From NCBI GenBank assembly GCA_964555685.1, contig CAZKTO010000035.1, positions 1 through 28,561 on the forward strand: DNA of 28,561 nucleotides, written 5' to 3'. How positions within the stretch are numbered: the stretch's first letter is position 1; each line of letters starts with the position of its first letter. The position numbers were made by a program, and so were the translations under genes. Source of the DNA: CAZKTO01 sp964555685. Lineage in GTDB: Bacteria > Chloroflexota > Dehalococcoidia > SHYB01. The notes under the pieces are model-generated. The model was not told where the DNA came from. It did no database searches and saw only the letters and a program-made list of their open reading frames with translations. This document shows, in pieces, positions 1-7,587 of this stretch.

Positions 1-1389
1 GAGGGCGCGGTCGGCCTCATCACCTATATGCGCACCGACTCCGTCATCGTGAGCCGGGGCGCCATCCAAGAGGCCCGGGAGTTCATCGGCCAGCGCTTCG
101 GCGCCGGCTTCGTCCCGCCCTCGCCCAGGCTCTACACCGCCAAGGCCAAGGGCGCCCAGGAGGCCCATGAGGCCATCCGGCCCACGGCCATCGCCCGCGA
201 CCCCGAAGCGATCAAGCAGCGCCTCTCGCCCGACCAGTACCGGCTCTATAGCCTCATCTGGAAGCGCATGGTGGCCAGCCAGATGGCCAACGCCCTCTTC
301 GAGACCACCACCGCCGAGATCGAGGCCGGCGGCGCCGCCTCCGGGACCGTCTATCTCTTCCAGGCCGATGGCGTCGTCCAGAAGTTCGCCGGCTTCCTCG
401 CCCTCTACACCGAGGGCACCGATACGGAGGACGAGGACGAGGCGGGAGCCCTCCCACCCCTGGACGCCAGCGAGGGCCTGGACCTGGCCAAGCCGCTGGA
501 GGCGCAGCAGAAGTTCACCCAGCCCCCGCCGCGCTATACGGAGGCCAGCCTGGTCAAGGCCATGGAGGAGAACGGCATCGGCCGTCCCAGCACCTACGCC
601 CCCACCCTCTCCACGATCCAGGAGCGGGGCTACGTCACCAAGGACGCCGGCGCCCTCAAGCCCGAGCCCTTGGGCTTGACGGTGGACGACCTCCTCAAGG
701 CATCCTTCCCGGACGTCGTGAACCTCCAGTTCACCGCCCGTATGGAAGAGGGCCTGGACGAGATCGCCGAGGGCAAGAAGGAATGGGTCGCCTTCCTCAG
801 CGACTTCTACGGCCCCTTTCAGTCCGCCGTCGAAAAGGCGACGGCCGAGGCCTGCGATAAGTGCGGCAAGCCCATGGCCATCAAGGACGGGCGCTTCGGC
901 CCCTTCCTCGCCTGCACCGGCTACCCGGACTGCCGCAACGCCAAGCCGATCCGCAAGAAGGCCTCCGAGCCCTCGGGCGAGCTCTGCGACAAGTGCGGCA
1001 AGCCCATGCTCATCAGAGAGGGGCGCTACGGCTCCTTCCTCGGCTGCAGCGGCTACCCCGAGTGCCGGAACTTGAAGGCCATCCTCGTCAAGGTGGGCGT
1101 GCCCTGTCCGAGCCCCGACTGCGGCGGCGAGCTCGTCGAAAAGACCTATAAGAAAGCGCGCGCCATCAAGCGCTTCTACGGCTGCTCCAACTACCCCAAG
1201 TGCGACTTCGCCACCAGCCTCAAGCCCATCTCCGAGCCCTGCCCCAAGTGCAGCGGTCTGCTGACGGCCTTCCCTCGCGGCGGCGTCAAGTGCACCCGCT
1301 GCGACTACAAGGGGCGTCCGCCTCGCAAGCGTCCGGGGGACCAGGCCGAGGCCGAGGCCGAGCCGGAGGCCGTCGCCGCCGGCGGGTGA
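1..1389 (+). CDS. topA: DNA topoisomerase I, 3' part (5' truncated by window edge)
   Basis: Type IA topoisomerase that relaxes negatively supercoiled DNA through a transient 5'-phosphotyrosine bond. The frame is open from base 1 and the first codons read EGAVGLITYMRTDS, the active-site motif; the catalytic Tyr is the codon at 25-27. By comparison with E. coli TopA (Tyr319), roughly the first 310 residues lie outside the window. The motif GIGRPSTYAPTL follows near 577-612. The C-terminus carries four Cys-rich zinc-ribbon repeats at about 853-950, 985-1075, 1110-1205 and 1240-1310. The first two contain CDKCGKPM, the third CPSPDC and the fourth CPKC, as expected of the topoisomerase C4 tail that binds single-stranded DNA. 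A short Ala/Glu-rich tail ends at TGA 1387-1389. The gene converges on the SDR gene. Identity is very secure; only the 5' end is missing. Confidence 0.97.
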   Translation, partial: EGAVGLITYMRTDSVIVSRGAIQEAREFIGQRFGAGFVPPSPRLYTAKAKGAQEAHEAIRPTAIARDPEAIKQRLSPDQYRLYSLIWKRMVASQMANALFETTTAEIEAGGAASGTVYLFQADGVVQKFAGFLALYTEGTDTEDEDEAGALPPLDASEGLDLAKPLEAQQKFTQPPPRYTEASLVKAMEENGIGRPSTYAPTLSTIQERGYVTKDAGALKPEPLGLTVDDLLKASFPDVVNLQFTARMEEGLDEIAEGKKEWVAFLSDFYGPFQSAVEKATAEACDKCGKPMAIKDGRFGPFLACTGYPDCRNAKPIRKKASEPSGELCDKCGKPMLIREGRYGSFLGCSGYPECRNLKAILVKVGVPCPSPDCGGELVEKTYKKARAIKRFYGCSNYPKCDFATSLKPISEPCPKCSGLLTAFPRGGVKCTRCDYKGRPPRKRPGDQAEAEAEPEAVAAGG

Positions 1390-1404
1390 CGCCGCGTGGA
1401 CCCC

Positions 1405-1537
1405 TGCAACACGCAACCTCCTCCCCCATTGTGGGGGAGGACAGGAGGTGGGGGGTGCGAGATACCCCCATCCCAGCCTTCCCCCTTGGAGGGGGAAGGA
1501 GTTTTGGGGCAAGGCCCCGCGCCGGGAAGGGGTGGGG
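1405..1537. repeat. GC-rich double-hairpin intergenic repeat, copy A
   Basis: This lies between the convergent topA and SDR genes. It has two strong hairpins. The first has a 9-bp stem, 1420-1428 with 1432-1440, and a TTG loop. The second has a 9-bp stem, 1477-1485 with 1491-1499, and a 5-nt loop. The second hairpin and its flank (1464-1500) match 22373-22408 almost base for base. The following stretch, GTTTTGGGGCAAGGCCCC and onward, matches 22327-22365. It is therefore a dispersed repeat rather than a private terminator, although it could also end transcription from both sides. Confidence 0.75.
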
Positions 1538-2341
1538 TTAGGGCCCCTCCTCGTCTCCCGGCGTCCACTTCTGGAACCCTGGGACGCCGTACCGCTCGCG
1601 CAGCCCTGTGATCCCAATGTTCACCCCGTTGAACGTCGCCGGGTCCTGCCGCAGCATCCAGAGCGCCGCCTCGGCCCCCACCGCCGTCCTCTCCCACCTC
1701 GACTTGTCCATGGGCCGGTCGCCGAAGTTCATCACAAAGCCCTCGGACGCGATGGGCACGTCCACCCGCAGGCAGTTGACCGTGACCTTCTTCTCCTTCA
1801 TCTCGGTGGCGAGGCCCCAGGTGAACCGCTCCAGGGCCGCCTTCGCCATCCCGTAGGGGAGCTGGCCCGGGTACTGGTTCAGCGCCGCCAGCGACGATAC
1901 GTTCAAGATCGTCCCGCCGCCCCGCTCGATCATCGAGGGCAGGACGTGCCGGGCCAGCAGGTACGGCGCCCGCAGGTCCAGCGCCATGATCAGGTCGAAC
2001 CGCTTCACCGGCAGGTCGAGCATCGGCATCGGAAAGTCGATGGCGGCGTTGTTGATCAGGATGTCCACCCTTCCACAGGTCTGGAACGTCGTCTTCACCA
2101 GCCGCTCGATCTCCTCGTCCTTGGTGAGATCGGCGGAGACGGCGATAGCCTGGCCGCCCAGGGCCGTGACTCGCCGCGCCGTCTCGTCCACCGTTCCCGG
2201 CAGCCTGAGCGGGCGCTCGTCGGACGCCCGCGCCGCGATGACGACGCTGGCCCCCTCTCGCCCCAGGGCGATGGCGATGGCCTTGCCGATGCCCCGGCTG
2301 GCGCCCGTGACGATGGCAACCTTCCCCCGAAACGACGACAT
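1538..2341 (-). CDS. SDR-family NAD(P)-dependent oxidoreductase
   Basis: A 267-residue classical short-chain dehydrogenase/reductase, the usual length for the family. The Rossmann nucleotide-binding motif TGASRGIG is at residues 12-19 and the structural NNAA at 97-100. The catalytic Ser is at 149/150, with Tyr163 and Lys167 in YGMAK. An extra loop of about 15 residues after the second strand (near 40-55) occurs in some SDR subfamilies; the usual acidic or basic residue that would separate NADH from NADPH preference is not clear. The start is ATG with GGGAGG four bases upstream. The gene follows the PAP2 gene by 46 bp on the same strand, so the two may be co-transcribed. The substrate cannot be predicted; a hydroxyacyl or alcohol dehydrogenase role is generic inference. 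Confidence 0.93.
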   Translation of the reverse strand: MSSFRGKVAIVTGASRGIGKAIAIALGREGASVVIAARASDERPLRLPGTVDETARRVTALGGQAIAVSADLTKDEEIERLVKTTFQTCGRVDILINNAAIDFPMPMLDLPVKRFDLIMALDLRAPYLLARHVLPSMIERGGGTILNVSSLAALNQYPGQLPYGMAKAALERFTWGLATEMKEKKVTVNCLRVDVPIASEGFVMNFGDRPMDKSRWERTAVGAEAALWMLRQDPATFNGVNIGITGLRERYGVPGFQKWTPGDEEGP

Positions 2342-2387
2342 GGGCCCTCCCGCTCAGGTATGGAATGCGCCGTGCAGCCAGCGAACG

Positions 2388-3035
2388 CTAGCCCGCCTCA
2401 GACGCCCTGTCAAGGCGCCAGCCGGCCCACGCCTTCGCCAGGCGGATGCCGGCGAAGAGCGTCAGCCCGCCCAGCACGTAGCCCCCCAGCACGTCGCTGG
2501 CCCAGTGCGCCCCCAGGTAGATCCTGGATGCGCCGATGCCCAGGATCGCCAGGGCCAGAACGATGCGCAGCAGCACCGCCGCCCAGCGCCGCTGCGGCCC
2601 GCACAGGTCGCCCGCCAGGTAGAAGAGCGCTCCCAGGAGCGTGATGGCCATGAAGGCGTGGCCGCTGGGGAAGCTCAGCCCGCTGGGATGCGTTAGCACC
2701 GTCACCACGTCGTCCGATGGCCGGGGCCGGCCGATGACGGCCTTCAGGAGCGGCGCCAGCGCTCCGCCCGTGGCCACGAAGGGCAGCACCAGCGCCTGCG
2801 CTCGCCGCGCCTGGGCCACCAGGACGGCGCCCGCAGCCAGCGCGATCAGCAGCAGCGGGAGCGTCCCTCCAGCCCGCGAGACGGCCTGCATCGTATCCTC
2901 GAAGCCGTCGGAGTTGAGGCGCTGGAACCAGTGGGTAATCGTCGGGTCGCCGGGGAACGTCCTCGTTTGGGCCGCGGCGATGGAAAGGCCCAGTCCGGCG
3001 AGGACCCCTGCGGCGATGAGGAGGCGTTGTCGCAT
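2388..3035 (-). CDS. PAP2-family membrane phosphatase
   Basis: A 215-residue membrane protein of the PAP2 / lipid phosphate phosphatase family. All three family motifs are present: K98 to R105-P106 (KAVIGRPRP), PSGH at 123-126, and SR at 170-171 followed by H177 and D181 (LGAHWASD). His126 and His177 would form the phospho-enzyme and relay pair. Hydrophobic segments sit near residues 5-22, 58-76, 82-98, 128-143, 155-170 and 183-198, consistent with a six-helix membrane fold with the active site facing outward. Known members dephosphorylate phosphatidate, phosphatidylglycerophosphate or polyprenyl diphosphates; which applies is unknown. It is first of a two-gene minus-strand unit with the SDR. 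A TATACT -10-like box on the minus strand (3093-3098) lies about 60 bp upstream without a good -35. Confidence 0.93.
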   Translation of the reverse strand: MRQRLLIAAGVLAGLGLSIAAAQTRTFPGDPTITHWFQRLNSDGFEDTMQAVSRAGGTLPLLLIALAAGAVLVAQARRAQALVLPFVATGGALAPLLKAVIGRPRPSDDVVTVLTHPSGLSFPSGHAFMAITLLGALFYLAGDLCGPQRRWAAVLLRIVLALAILGIGASRIYLGAHWASDVLGGYVLGGLTLFAGIRLAKAWAGWRLDRASEAG

Positions 3036-3217
3036 CGGGATGGCTCGAGGGCGCCGGGCCCATCACACAGCCCTGCTCGTGGCGCACCTGTTAGTATACC
3101 GGAGGGCCGCTCCCCGCGCGGCGGGGCCGGCGCCGGCCTCTCTCTCCCCTCCCCGTCTTGGGTAGGGCGGCGGCTCCGGCCCGCCTGAGGCGGGGGGCGG
3201 AAGAGGTCGCCCCCTTT
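3036..3217. other. Divergent intergenic region, GC-rich, no gene
   Basis: Together with the xerC promoter and leader, this fills the gap between the PAP2 gene (minus) and the recombinase gene (plus). It holds a small hairpin (CCCGCC-TGA-GGCGGG, around 3179-3193) and C/G-rich low-complexity sequence resembling the dispersed hairpin repeats. No RNA gene or credible small ORF was seen. Confidence 0.5.
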
Positions 3218-3246
3218 TTGACAGGCCAAGTCCCTGAACGTACAAT
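3218..3246 (+). promoter_or_regulatory. Sigma70-type promoter for xerC-aroQ-pepP
   Basis: TTGACA at 3218-3223 and TACAAT at 3241-3246 are separated by exactly 17 bp. This is nearly the housekeeping consensus and stands out in a GC-rich background. The inferred transcription start is near 3253, giving a leader of about 53 nt before the recombinase ATG at 3306. Confidence 0.8.
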
Positions 3247-3305
3247 CGAACTGAGTTTCGAACGCAGTCAATCGCCTCCCACGCTCAAGGGCTTACGCTC
3301 TCGCC

Positions 3306-4280
3306 ATGGACCATCGATTCTCCCACGAGCTCCAGGCCTTCGTCCGCTACCTGGGCGCGGAGCGCGGCCTTTCCCCCCGGACGGTCGAGGCCTACGCGGC
3401 CCACGCCGGCGCCTTCCTCGCCTTTCTGGACCGCGAGGGTGTCGCGGACCTCGGCCAGGTGGACCGGTCCGTCGTGCGCCGGTATATCGCATCGCTCACA
3501 GGGGCCGGCATCCGCAAGAGCGGCGTTGCCCTGCGCCTCAGCGCCATCCGCGCCCTCTTCCGGCTCCTCGTCTCCCGGGGCGAGGCGCCGCCCAGCGGCC
3601 TCTGGACTCGCGCCTCCCGCGAGGCCAAGGCCATTGGGCCCAAGCTCGACCGGCGCCTCCCGTCGTTCCTGACGCCCCCGGAGAGCCAGCGGCTCCTGGA
3701 GGCGCCGGACCTCTCCACGCCCTACGGCCTTCGCGACCGCGCCATCCTGGAGCTCATCTACGCCTCAGGCATCCGCGTCGGCGAGGTCGTTGGCCTGTCC
3801 GTCGGCGGCGTCGATCTTTCGCTGCAAGAGGTGCGCGTCTGGGGCAAGGGCTCGAAAGAGCGCATCACCCTCATGGGCGCGCCCGCCCGGGAGGCTCTCC
3901 TGCGCTACCTCCGGGACGGACGGCCCGCCCTCCTGGTGGACAGGCCCAAGACCGATGCGCTATTCTTGAACCGCTACGGGCGCAGGCTCTCCCCGCGGGC
4001 CGTCCAGCTTCTCGTCAAGGAGCACGCCCGGCGGGCCGGCCTCGATCCGCAGCGCGTCCACACCCACACCCTGCGCCACAGCTTCGCCACCCACCTCCTG
4101 GACGGCGGCGCCGACCTTCGCATCGTCCAGGAGCTCCTGGGTCATAGCAGCCCCTCGACGACGCAGATATACACGCACATCACCCAGGCCCAGGCGCGCA
4201 AAGTCTACGAGGCCGCCCATCCCCTCGCGCGGCCCAAGGAGGACCGTTCCGGTGAAAGTCCTCGTGATCCACGGCCCTAA
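3306..4280 (+). CDS. xerC: Tyrosine recombinase, XerC/XerD type
   Basis: A 324-residue site-specific tyrosine recombinase, expected to resolve chromosome dimers at dif. The N-terminal SAM-like DNA-binding domain covers about residues 5-90 and the catalytic domain about 115-300. The full catalytic set is visible: R157 (ASGIRVGE), K181 (GKG), H254 and R257 (HTLRH), H280 (LGHSS) and nucleophile Y289 (QIYTH). Spacings R157-K181 (24) and H280-Y289 (9) equal those in E. coli XerD. The length is slightly above the usual 295-310, from a charged C-terminal tail. It is first in a promoter-led unit, and its 3' end overlaps the aroQ start by 29 bp, implying translational coupling. XerC cannot be separated from XerD without a tree. 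Nothing nearby suggests an integron or mobile-element integrase. Confidence 0.93.
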   Translation: MDHRFSHELQAFVRYLGAERGLSPRTVEAYAAHAGAFLAFLDREGVADLGQVDRSVVRRYIASLTGAGIRKSGVALRLSAIRALFRLLVSRGEAPPSGLWTRASREAKAIGPKLDRRLPSFLTPPESQRLLEAPDLSTPYGLRDRAILELIYASGIRVGEVVGLSVGGVDLSLQEVRVWGKGSKERITLMGAPAREALLRYLRDGRPALLVDRPKTDALFLNRYGRRLSPRAVQLLVKEHARRAGLDPQRVHTHTLRHSFATHLLDGGADLRIVQELLGHSSPSTTQIYTHITQAQARKVYEAAHPLARPKEDRSGESPRDPRP

Positions 4281-4692
4281 CCTCAACATGCTGGGCCGCC
4301 GCGACCCCGCCGTCTACGGCAAGGACACCCTCGCCGACATCAACGGCGGCATCGAGCGCCGGGCCAAGGAGCTGGGGGCCGAGGCCCTCTGCTTCCAGTC
4401 CAACGGCGAGGCCGCCATCATCGACTTCATCCAGGCCAACGCCCCCGGCGCGGCGGCCATCATCATCAACCCCGGCGCCTACGGGGCCTATAGCCACGCC
4501 ATCTCGGACGCTCTCTTGGACACGAACCTCCCCATCGCCGAGGTGCACCTCTCCAACGTCTTCGCCCGGGACGAGTGGCGCCGCACGTCCGTCATCGCCC
4601 CCATCGCCCGCGGTGTCGTCAGCGGATTCGGCGGGCGCGGCTACGTGGCCGCCCTGGAGCTCTTGGTGGCGCTGACCCGCGAGAAGCGGTAG
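4252..4692 (+). CDS. aroQ: 3-dehydroquinate dehydratase, type II
   Basis: This 146-residue protein matches the dodecameric type II dehydroquinases, which convert 3-dehydroquinate to 3-dehydroshikimate in the shikimate pathway. The N-terminal GPNLNMLGRRDP is followed by the catalytic Tyr in VYGKDT. Later come FQSNGE, the substrate-loop motif INPGAYGAYSHAI and EVHLSN with a downstream conserved Arg. The GTG start at 4252 lies inside the end of the xerC gene, which fits the absence of leader sequence and the family's typical N-terminus (hydrophobic strand, then GPN). The gene is followed 29 bp later by the peptidase gene. No other shikimate genes are in the window. Confidence 0.96.
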   Translation: MKVLVIHGPNLNMLGRRDPAVYGKDTLADINGGIERRAKELGAEALCFQSNGEAAIIDFIQANAPGAAAIIINPGAYGAYSHAISDALLDTNLPIAEVHLSNVFARDEWRRTSVIAPIARGVVSGFGGRGYVAALELLVALTREKR

Positions 4693-4721
4693 AATGCGGG
4701 GTTACCCCTGGGAGGCGCCCC

Positions 4722-5813
4722 ATGAACCACCGCGTCCAACGCCTGCGTGAGCGGCTCGCCGCCGACGGCGTCGATGCTCTCTTCGTCTCCACCCCGGAGA
4801 ACCGGCGCTACCTCTCGGGCTTCACGGGCTCCGCCGGGTGGCTCGTCATCTCAAAGGAGCACGCCTTCCTCGCCACCGACTTCCGGTACTGGGAGCAAGC
4901 GGGGCGCCAGTCCCCGGACTTCGAGCTCGTCAGGATCACCGAGCCCCCGATGCGCTCGTGGCTCCTCCCGGTCATGGGCCGCGTGGAGCCCGCATCCCTC
5001 GGCTTCGAGGCGGCCAACCTCACCTTCTCCTTCCACGCCGTGCTGAAGGAGGCGCTCAAGCACCTGCGGCCCGCGGCCCGGCCCAAGCTCGTCCCCACCA
5101 GCGACCTCGTCGAGGCCCTCCGCATCCTCAAGGACGAGGAGGAGTTGGCTATCATCACCCGCGCCGTCGAGATCGCGGACCGCGCCTACGTGGAGGTCTC
5201 CTCCCGCCTGGAGCCCGGCATCACGGAGCGCGAGATCGCCTGGGCCCTGGAGAAGTCCATGCGCGAGCAGGGCGCCGAGAGCACCTCGTTCGATATCATC
5301 GTCGCCGCCGGCGCCAACTCCGCCCTGCCCCACCACCGCCCCACCGACCGGCCCATCCAGCGCGACGAGCCCATCGTCATCGATATGGGCGCCCGGCTCA
5401 AGGGCTACTGCAGCGACCTCGCGCGGACCAGCTTCCTCGGCCGTCCCAGCGATACCTACCGCCGCGTCTACGACCTGGTGCTGGCCGCCCAGGAGACCGC
5501 CATCAGCGCCGTCGTGGCCGGCATGACCGGCCACGACGCCGATAAGCTCGCCCGCGACGTCATCGAGAAGGCGGGCTACGGCGAGCAGTTCGGCCACGGC
5601 ACCGGCCACGGCGTTGGCCTGGCCATCCACGAGAACCCCCGCGTCAGCCGCAACTCCGCCAGCGAGCTCCACGATGGCATGGTCTTCACCGTGGAGCCCG
5701 GTATCTACCTCCCGGGATGGGGCGGCGTCCGCATCGAGGACATCGTCGTCCTGGAAAAGGGCACCGCGCGCGACCTGACCAAGGCGCCCAAGGTGGACGC
5801 CGTCGCCGCGTGA
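4722..5813 (+). CDS. pepP: M24-family Xaa-Pro aminopeptidase
   Basis: A 363-residue cytoplasmic dinuclear-metal peptidase expected to remove N-terminal residues preceding proline. An N-terminal creatinase-like domain (about 1-125) precedes the pita-bread catalytic domain. The five metal ligands are visible: D221 and D232 (VIDMG and CSDLA), H292 (FGHGTGH), E325 (TVEPG) and E339 (RIED). The D221-D232 spacing of 11 is canonical. The ATG at 4722 was chosen because GGGAGG precedes it and the protein then starts with the typical RxxRLRxxLxxxxxDAL segment; the longer open frame runs back into aroQ and is unlikely. It belongs to the xerC-aroQ unit. It may be closer to short YpdF/PepQ-like enzymes than to E. 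coli PepP, so the symbol is approximate. Confidence 0.92.
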   Translation: MNHRVQRLRERLAADGVDALFVSTPENRRYLSGFTGSAGWLVISKEHAFLATDFRYWEQAGRQSPDFELVRITEPPMRSWLLPVMGRVEPASLGFEAANLTFSFHAVLKEALKHLRPAARPKLVPTSDLVEALRILKDEEELAIITRAVEIADRAYVEVSSRLEPGITEREIAWALEKSMREQGAESTSFDIIVAAGANSALPHHRPTDRPIQRDEPIVIDMGARLKGYCSDLARTSFLGRPSDTYRRVYDLVLAAQETAISAVVAGMTGHDADKLARDVIEKAGYGEQFGHGTGHGVGLAIHENPRVSRNSASELHDGMVFTVEPGIYLPGWGGVRIEDIVVLEKGTARDLTKAPKVDAVAA

Positions 5814-5976
5814 GCCCCGCCACGTCGAACAACGGGTGGTGCCGGCCGCCAGGCCACACCGCCGCCTCCGCTGGCCGCGGCGCCCCGTGATCGCCCGCCG
5901 CCTGCGCCGTACGCGCCGCGACCACGAGCACCCGCGGGAACAGGGGCTCCCCTGGCCTCCGCAAAGGGAATGTGCC

Positions 5977-7569
5977 ATGCGCATCGGGGTCATCGATCTC
6001 CTCCGGGCCGAGCGCAGCGGGAGTTGGTACCAAGCCGCCTACGCGGCCCTCATCATCAAGCAGTACGCCAGCATCATGCCCCAGGCCGTGAGCGTCTGGT
6101 GCCGGCAGATGGGCCACCAGGTCTTCTACGCCACGTACTACGGGCAGCGGGACCCCAAGGCGCTCCTGCCGGACGATCTGGATGTCGTCTTCATCTCCAC
6201 CTACACCCACGCCAGCGCCCTCGCCTATGCCCTGGCCAAGCGCTTCCGCCGGGACGGAGCGCTCACGGTCATCGGAGGCCCCCACGCCAAGGCCTTCCCG
6301 CAGGACGCCGCGCGCTTCTTCGACGTCGTCGTCCGCGACTGTGATAGAACGCTCGTCGCCGAGATCCTGAGCGGCCCGCCTCGGGGCGAGATCGTCACCA
6401 GCGGCCGCGCCCTCCGGGACCTTCCCAGCGTCGAGGAGCGCCTGCCCGAGATCCGCGCCTCAGCCTTCTGGCGCGACAGGCCCTACATCTCCACCTGTTT
6501 CCCCATGCTCGCCAGCGTCGGCTGCCCCTACTCCTGCAACTTCTGCATCGATTGGAACAGCCCCTACGCCCTGCTGCCCCTGGACCGCCTGGAGACCGAT
6601 CTGCGCTTCATCTCCGAGCGCTTCCCCGGCGTCCTCGTCGCCTTTCATGACCCGAACTTCGCGGTGAAGTTCGACGAGGTGTTCGACGTGCTGGAGCGCG
6701 TCGCCGAGCGCTCCTCCAGCCGGTATATTCTGGAGACCTCCCTTTCTATCCTGCGCGGACCGCGGCTCAAGCGGCTCGGCGTGGCCGGCTGCGTCTATAT
6801 CGCCCCCGGGGTTGAATCGTGGGCGGCCTACTCCAACAAGTCCGGCGCCGGGGCCGCCGCCAGTGGCCGGCGCAAGCTGGACCAGGTGGTGGAGCACTTC
6901 GGGCAGATCCGCGAGTATGTGCCGGGCATCCAGGCCAACTTCATCTTTGGGCTGGATGTGGACGAAGGGGACGAGCCCGTGGAGCTGACGAAGGAGTTCA
7001 TGACCCGCGCCCCCTTCGTCTGGCCCACGCTCAACATCCCCACGCCCTTCGGGGGGACCCCGCTCCACGATCAGTATCTCAGCGAGGGGCGCATCTTGAC
7101 CGAGATGCCCTTCGCCTTCTACTACGCGCCCTACCTGGTCACCACCGTCAAGCACTACAGCCCCGTGGCCTACTACGAGAAGCTGATCGAGATGTCCTCT
7201 CACTCCAGCTCGGTGGGGATGCTGGCGAAGCGGCTGCGCGCCTCGCCTGGCGTCATCCGGTACGCCCATGCGCTGCGCGGCCTCAGCGAGCGCCACACGG
7301 CGGGCGCCTACCGCCGCATCCGAGATGACTTGAAGGCCGACCCGCAGCTCCGGGCCTTTCATGAGGGCAGCTCCAAGGAGCTGCCCGAGCGCTACCACCA
7401 CCAGTACGAGCGGATGCTGGGCCCCTACGCCAGCCTGCTCTCTCGTGAGGACCGCCGGCCGCTCTTGGTTCCCGGGCGGCACGTCCTGCCTCTGGCCAAG
7501 CGCCACGCCGCCGAGGACTCCGCTGCCGAACGGGGCGCGCCCGCGGCCGCAGGAACGCCGTCCCGCTAG
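5977..7569 (+). CDS. B12-binding domain radical SAM protein
   Basis: A 530-residue protein with a cobalamin-binding-like Rossmann domain (about 40-125; VFISTYTHAS, then TVIGGPHAKAFP) followed by a radical SAM core. The [4Fe-4S] cysteines are C183, C187 and C190 in CPYSCNFC, the standard CxxxCxxC. Downstream segments FHDPNF, LETSLS and GVESWA are typical of SPASM-less B12 radical SAM enzymes. The canonical DxHxxG cobalamin ligand is absent; cobalamin may bind base-off without it, or the domain may be degenerate. The start ATG 5977 has AAAGGGA upstream and begins MRIGVIDLL, a good first strand; the open frame extends further upstream but with Arg/Pro-rich non-protein-like sequence. No carrier protein, precursor peptide or methylase partner is adjacent. 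Reaction and substrate are unknown; methylation or C-C chemistry on a lipid or natural product is only a family-level guess. Confidence 0.88.
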   Translation: MRIGVIDLLRAERSGSWYQAAYAALIIKQYASIMPQAVSVWCRQMGHQVFYATYYGQRDPKALLPDDLDVVFISTYTHASALAYALAKRFRRDGALTVIGGPHAKAFPQDAARFFDVVVRDCDRTLVAEILSGPPRGEIVTSGRALRDLPSVEERLPEIRASAFWRDRPYISTCFPMLASVGCPYSCNFCIDWNSPYALLPLDRLETDLRFISERFPGVLVAFHDPNFAVKFDEVFDVLERVAERSSSRYILETSLSILRGPRLKRLGVAGCVYIAPGVESWAAYSNKSGAGAAASGRRKLDQVVEHFGQIREYVPGIQANFIFGLDVDEGDEPVELTKEFMTRAPFVWPTLNIPTPFGGTPLHDQYLSEGRILTEMPFAFYYAPYLVTTVKHYSPVAYYEKLIEMSSHSSSVGMLAKRLRASPGVIRYAHALRGLSERHTAGAYRRIRDDLKADPQLRAFHEGSSKELPERYHHQYERMLGPYASLLSREDRRPLLVPGRHVLPLAKRHAAEDSAAERGAPAAAGTPSR

Positions 7570-7587
7570 CGCCCGCGTGACCCTCCC

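Noticed and set aside
3306..4280. Phage or integron integrase
   Set aside because: Catalytic spacing matches chromosomal XerC/D, it is operonic with aroQ and pepP, and there are no att sites, cassettes or phage genes nearby.
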